A DNA stretch of 12,472 bases from Polyrhizophydium stewartii (taxonomy: Eukaryota > Chytridiomycota > Chytridiomycetes > Rhizophydiales). The stretch is from NCBI GenBank assembly GCA_027604665.1, contig JADGIZ010000516.1, positions 1 through 12,472 on the forward strand, given 5' to 3'. The notes under the pieces were generated by a model, which was given only the letters and a program-made list of their open reading frames with translations, had not been told where the DNA came from and made no database searches. Shown here piece after piece: positions 9,094 through 12,472 of this stretch; the stretch's first letter is position 1; each line of letters starts with the position of its first letter. The position numbers and the translations under genes were made by a program.

Positions 9094-12000
9094 TATCCAG
9101 GTAGGATGTCGGCACGAGCCCCTTGGTTTTGTCGCGCTGGGCCTGTGGAAGCACCAACGCACGAGGTCAGCATCAGCGACATGGTCGATCCGGTGGGTCT
9201 GTGGCGATGGAGCCAGAGACGGCGAAACAGTCTGAACTTACCATGGTCCATCCAGATCCGTCGTCTGGCGCGGCGCGTCGGCGAGCAGTCAGCATCTCTT
9301 GCAAGCAGGCGCCGCGTTTTGTGTTCTGCGCTGCCAAGGCGCACGCCTACCGGATTCGAGGATCTGAAGCACGTCGCCGACATAAACAGTCATTTCCTCT
9401 GGCGTGTTGCTGACGTAGTCGAACATGACTGTCTGTGCGAGTGTCAGTGGGCATTGTGGGGCGCCGAGGAGAGGAGTGGATCCGCTCACCGCAAGCGGAC
9501 GTGCGTGCTCGGCAGGTGCATGGTGCTTGAGCAGGTCCTGCCGAAGCGTCACGGCAGCTGCGGCGGCTGATGGCGCCGGCAGGAAGGGCACGGCGAATGC
9601 CGACGAGGCGAGGGACGATGCACTGCGCGAGTGGTCGACCGACGGCTGATGCGAGTGGTGGGCTGCTTGCTCGTGTTGCTGTTGATGCGGTTGCTGCTGG
9701 TGCATGTGGCTGTTGATCATGTAAATGGTCGACGCCACGGTGCCCGACGGTGGGTGGGGCACCGGCGGCTGCATGCTGTGGGTCGCCATCTGTGCGGTGT
9801 CTTTGTGTGGCGCATGTTGAGCGGGGTGTGTTGCAAGTGAGTCGCTTTGCGGTGTGTCGTGCGCGACGGGCTGGGTCGCTGGGATATCCGGCTGCTCGGC
9901 AGGGGCAGCCGGGATCATAAACTCGATGTACGCGGTCGGAACGAGGCCGCGGCGACTGTTCTTGGACACCATCGTCCAGCCGCTCCCGTCGTCTGCACAT
10001 GCTGCGATCAGCGCGATGCAATCGAGGGATACGTGCCGGCGGCGTACATCCAGCTTACCGAGCTCAACAACCGACACGATTTCGCCCTGGGTGATCGAGA
10101 TCTCGTCGGAGCCGCTGGCCAAGTAATCGTACAGCACGGTGGCCAGCTCATGCAACTCGGGACGGACCGGATCGGGCACGTCGATTCCCGTGGGCCGCGC
10201 TGCCGCCTCTAGCTGGAGCGGAAGATGCTCCTCGCGGAGATCGGCCAGCGTCGCGGAGGTCGATGGTGCGCGGATCGAGCTTGCGGGTCGCGGAGGAGCG
10301 GCAGCGGTGCGTGCTGAGTTGGAGCGAGGTGCAACGGCCGGCGCCGCAGGCACCGGCGGCGGTGGTGGAAGATGCAAGAGAGTTGCTGGCAGCGGGGCGG
10401 GTGCCGCATGGGCCGGCTGCAGAGGCACTGATGCAGGCCGGTTTGGACTCGATCCCGAGACACGACGGCCTTTGAGCGGGCCTTTGACTCCTGAGCATGT
10501 CGGCGATATCTTGAGTTCGCACCGCAGATGTGCGTTGTACGCACTGTGGTTACGAGACAACTGTGTCAGAAGTTATACCCAGAGGATACTCGAGCAGCAT
10601 AAGGGCGTTGGCCTCACCACTCTGTCAACCGACGCCGTTTCCGAGTCGCAGCTGTGGGTCAGCATCGGCGACGGATTCAAATTGACAAGCAAAGAGCCGA
10701 CCTTTGCAAGCGATGCCTGTTTTTGTGACGCCCCACATGGTCTGCTGGCAAAAATCGCACGTGGTTGGAATGGCAAACGACGTTGTCTTGAAGTTGTGCG
10801 CACGGCTGCCCGGCGGGAACTCTGTCCACAAGAGTCAGCTTGCGAGTAGTGCTGCGTACAGTTGGACTGCTGCATTCTCACGCACCTCCGACCGTTCGCA
10901 CGATGGTGTCGATCTGCGTCTCGAGCCGGCGGCGCTGGGTGCCGAGCATGACAAGGTCGCGGCGTGATTCGAGGACATTCTCGCGCACGTCGTCAGCGTC
11001 ACCCTGCTGCGGGTTCGCAGTGTAGGCCTTGATGAGGCTCTCCATTCCGGAGATGCCCTTTGCTTTGACGCTGACTTCCAAGTCGACTTCGTCGGTCATT
11101 TGGCGGAACTTTGCCAGCTTGTTGCGCAGAAATACGACCGAGTACTCGTCAGTGACGATGCCGGGCTGCGAGGCGGGTCAGACCGTCAGCACAGAAAAGC
11201 AAGAGCGCGACCTCGTGGGCGAGGAGCGTGCTTACAAGATCCTTCCAGAGCGTGCATGGGATAAACTCAAAGTCAAACGCATCCGGGGCGTGCTTGTGGC
11301 GACACATGTCGTAGATGCGGCTGTCGATGGATGGATCGATGCCGTCGACGGCACTCTGGGCGTGGCGCAAGTCCGAGAGGTGCACCTGTGCAATCGTGGT
11401 CTGCGTGGCGAGGTAGCTGGACCAGATTGCCTTGACGCCTGTGGTGATGGACCTGCCGAGATCGCGCATGTCGTCAAGCAGCCCGGGGATGTCCTCGAGG
11501 TAGTGCTTGCGCTTGGCGGCGTTTGCGCTCTCGATGGTGAGCAGGTATATGTTCTTTGCGTTGTTCATGTCGAGGATCTCCTGGTGCCAGACTCGCTTGA
11601 GCTTGTCCTTTGCCTTTTCGTCCTGGTTGCGGTCGTGCTTTGCCTTTGAGCTCTCGACGAGATCGCAGGCCTCGTCGTATCGCTGGTGGGCCTTGTCGAC
11701 CTCGACCGAGGTCTTTTCGCGCTCGACGATCAGGCGCTGCGCAAAGACGAGGTGCTGCGCGGGGGCTCAAGCGTCAGCAGCGGCGGTGCTCCCACGTCCG
11801 GCATACGGGCAGGCTGCGGACCTTCTTGCGCGACTCGTCGCGCTTCGCCGCGAGGACCTTGAGCTTATCGGCGAGCTCGCCGGCAAAGGTCTCTGCGGTC
11901 GCGGCGTGGCGCTTGGCGCTCTGGGTGGTTTCGTTGAGGATGGCGTCCCATGCGGCGTGGCAGGTGCTGGGCGAGCGGCCGCGTGCAAGGGTGTGTGAGC

Positions 12001-12421
12001 CGGGCATCCCGGCCAACTTGTGGCACCAACCAGACGCACCTGGACTCCGCGAGCGACACGGCCGAGTCGCCGAGGGCGGCGACAGGCGCCGCGGGCGCCT
12101 TGGCCGAAGCGTCTGCGGAGGGCGGCACGTCCGCGGCGGCGCCGGGGGCGAGGCCGGCAGCGAGGCCGGCGGCGGCCAAGGCCTGGCCGCGCTTGGAGTC
12201 GAGCTTGTCGCGGCGTGCCTCGAACTTGCGGGCGAGGGCCTCCATGCGGCGGCAGTAGTCGCGCTCGACCTCGGCGCGCTCGCGCATGTAGTCACGGACG
12301 TCTGCCAGGAAGGCGATGTCGAGCGACTGCGCGTGCGGGGTCAGCGCGGGCGCTACCAGCGGCCGTGTGCGACATGGCGGGGATGGACGCGCACCAGCTG
12401 CTGGTCGACGAGCTTGACGTC
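9080..12421 (-). CDS. bzz1: Bzz1-type F-BAR/C1/SH3/SH3 actin-endocytosis adaptor, 5' end outside window
   Basis: Exons: 12421-12395, 12326-12040, 11966-11822, 11754-11236, 11165-10886, 10821-10702, 10621-10618, 10543-10059, 9992-9351, 9264-9242, 9142-9080; 864 residues in the window, with the first exon or exons missing. Order: F-BAR (first three exons and most of the fourth: SLDIAFLADVRDYMRERAEV, KKHLVFAQRL), coiled coil (DEYSVVFLRNKLAKF onward), C1 zinc finger with perfect spacing H-x12-C-x2-C-x13-C-x2-C-x4-H-x2-C-x7-C, Pro-rich linker, SH3-1 (ATVLYDYLASGSDE to GLVPTAYIEF), a long Gln/His-rich linker, and SH3-2 (QTVMFDYVSNTPEE to [10 protein letters not shown]). Known family role: a membrane-curving adaptor at endocytic sites that promotes Las17/WASP-dependent actin assembly. 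Oddities: an Ala/Pro-rich insertion in the F-BAR, a 4-nt exon, and CDS overlap with chk1. Confidence 0.88.
10618..10621 (-). other. Predicted 4-nt microexon (agtg) in the C1 domain
   Basis: The minus strand reads ...ttgacag|agtg|gtgagg..., an acceptor and a donor only 4 nt apart. The upstream exon ends in phase 1 (tgc aaa g) and the downstream one starts with t gcg tac aac. Inserting agtg yields GIACK-E-C-AYN, which supplies the C-x2-C cysteine pair required by the C1 fold. No other splice choice I tried gives this Cys. The flanking introns are 80 nt (10701-10622) and 74 nt (10617-10544). Confidence 0.7.
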
Positions 12422-12472
12422 CTGCGTGGGGGGGGGGCGTGCCGGTGCGGGTGCGTGTGCGTGCCGCGAGGG
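12422..12472 (-). other. Probable end of an upstream Bzz1 intron
   Basis: C-rich sequence ending in CCCACGCAG directly before the first F-BAR exon in view. The frame stays open through it, so a coding reading is formally possible, but it would encode a Pro/Ala/His string unlike the N-terminus of F-BAR proteins. An intron is preferred. Confidence 0.5.
12428..12437. repeat. Homopolymer run of ten G
   Basis: Ten consecutive G on the plus strand, read as a C tract a few bases before the acceptor CAG at 12424-12422 of the Bzz1 gene. It fits a pyrimidine-rich 3' splice-site tract, and is also a place where read-length errors are likely. Confidence 0.8.

Noticed and set aside
10139..10849. Plus-strand open frame of 236 codons
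   Set aside because: Antisense to the C1 and SH3-1 exons of the Bzz1 gene, Gly/Ala/Arg low complexity, no domain.
1..12472. Bacterial features such as operons, CRISPR arrays, insertion sequences or Shine-Dalgarno sites
   Set aside because: All genes are intron-rich and eukaryotic. I saw no spaced short repeats, transposase or terminal inverted repeats, and no tRNA or rRNA.

Overview
This is eukaryotic, GC-rich nuclear DNA. It holds four intron-dense genes with mostly short introns (47-121 nt; one of 203 nt), usually GTGAGT, GTGCGT or GTGCGC donors and a CTGAC-type branch point. The gene set (an F-BAR/C1/SH3/SH3 Bzz1-type protein, a Chk1 kinase, and class C GPCRs with periplasmic-binding-protein ectodomains) points to a fungus. 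An early-diverging zoosporic (chytrid-like) fungus is my best guess, inferred from family distribution rather than any marker gene. Because every gene is split into many exons, open reading frames alone show only fragments; I assembled exons by hand from splice signals, phase and protein-family fit.

Layout. (1) 1-2463, minus strand: 5' portion (11 exons, cut by the left edge) of a class C, GABA-B/mGlu-like GPCR. (2) 2741-6479, minus strand: a complete second copy, 15 exons, 935 residues: signal peptide, bilobed binding-protein ectodomain, seven membrane segments and a cytoplasmic tail that ends in a possible PH-like fold. The two lie head-to-tail about 4.0 kb apart. (3) 6624-9093, plus strand: a complete 12-exon checkpoint kinase Chk1 (482 residues), divergent from the GPCR with only 144 bp between start codons. 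(4) 9080-12421, minus strand: a Bzz1-type actin/endocytosis adaptor (F-BAR, C1, SH3, SH3) lacking only its first exon or exons, convergent with chk1; the two coding regions overlap by 14 bp.

The most interesting signal is the receptor pair. Signal peptide, first ectodomain exons and the seven-membrane-segment region are nearly identical between copies, introns included, whereas exons 3-6 of the ligand-binding domain are clearly diverged. One high-identity block ends at the exon 2/intron 2 junction. This looks like a receptor array that diversifies its ligand-binding module while the rest is homogenised by gene conversion or recent partial duplication. Other notable points are GC-AG introns in three places, a predicted 4-nt microexon that restores a perfect C1 zinc motif, two SH3 domains interrupted by an intron at the same codon and phase, and an SQ-rich Chk1 linker. 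The genes are not an operon; the receptors are a family cluster beside two housekeeping genes.
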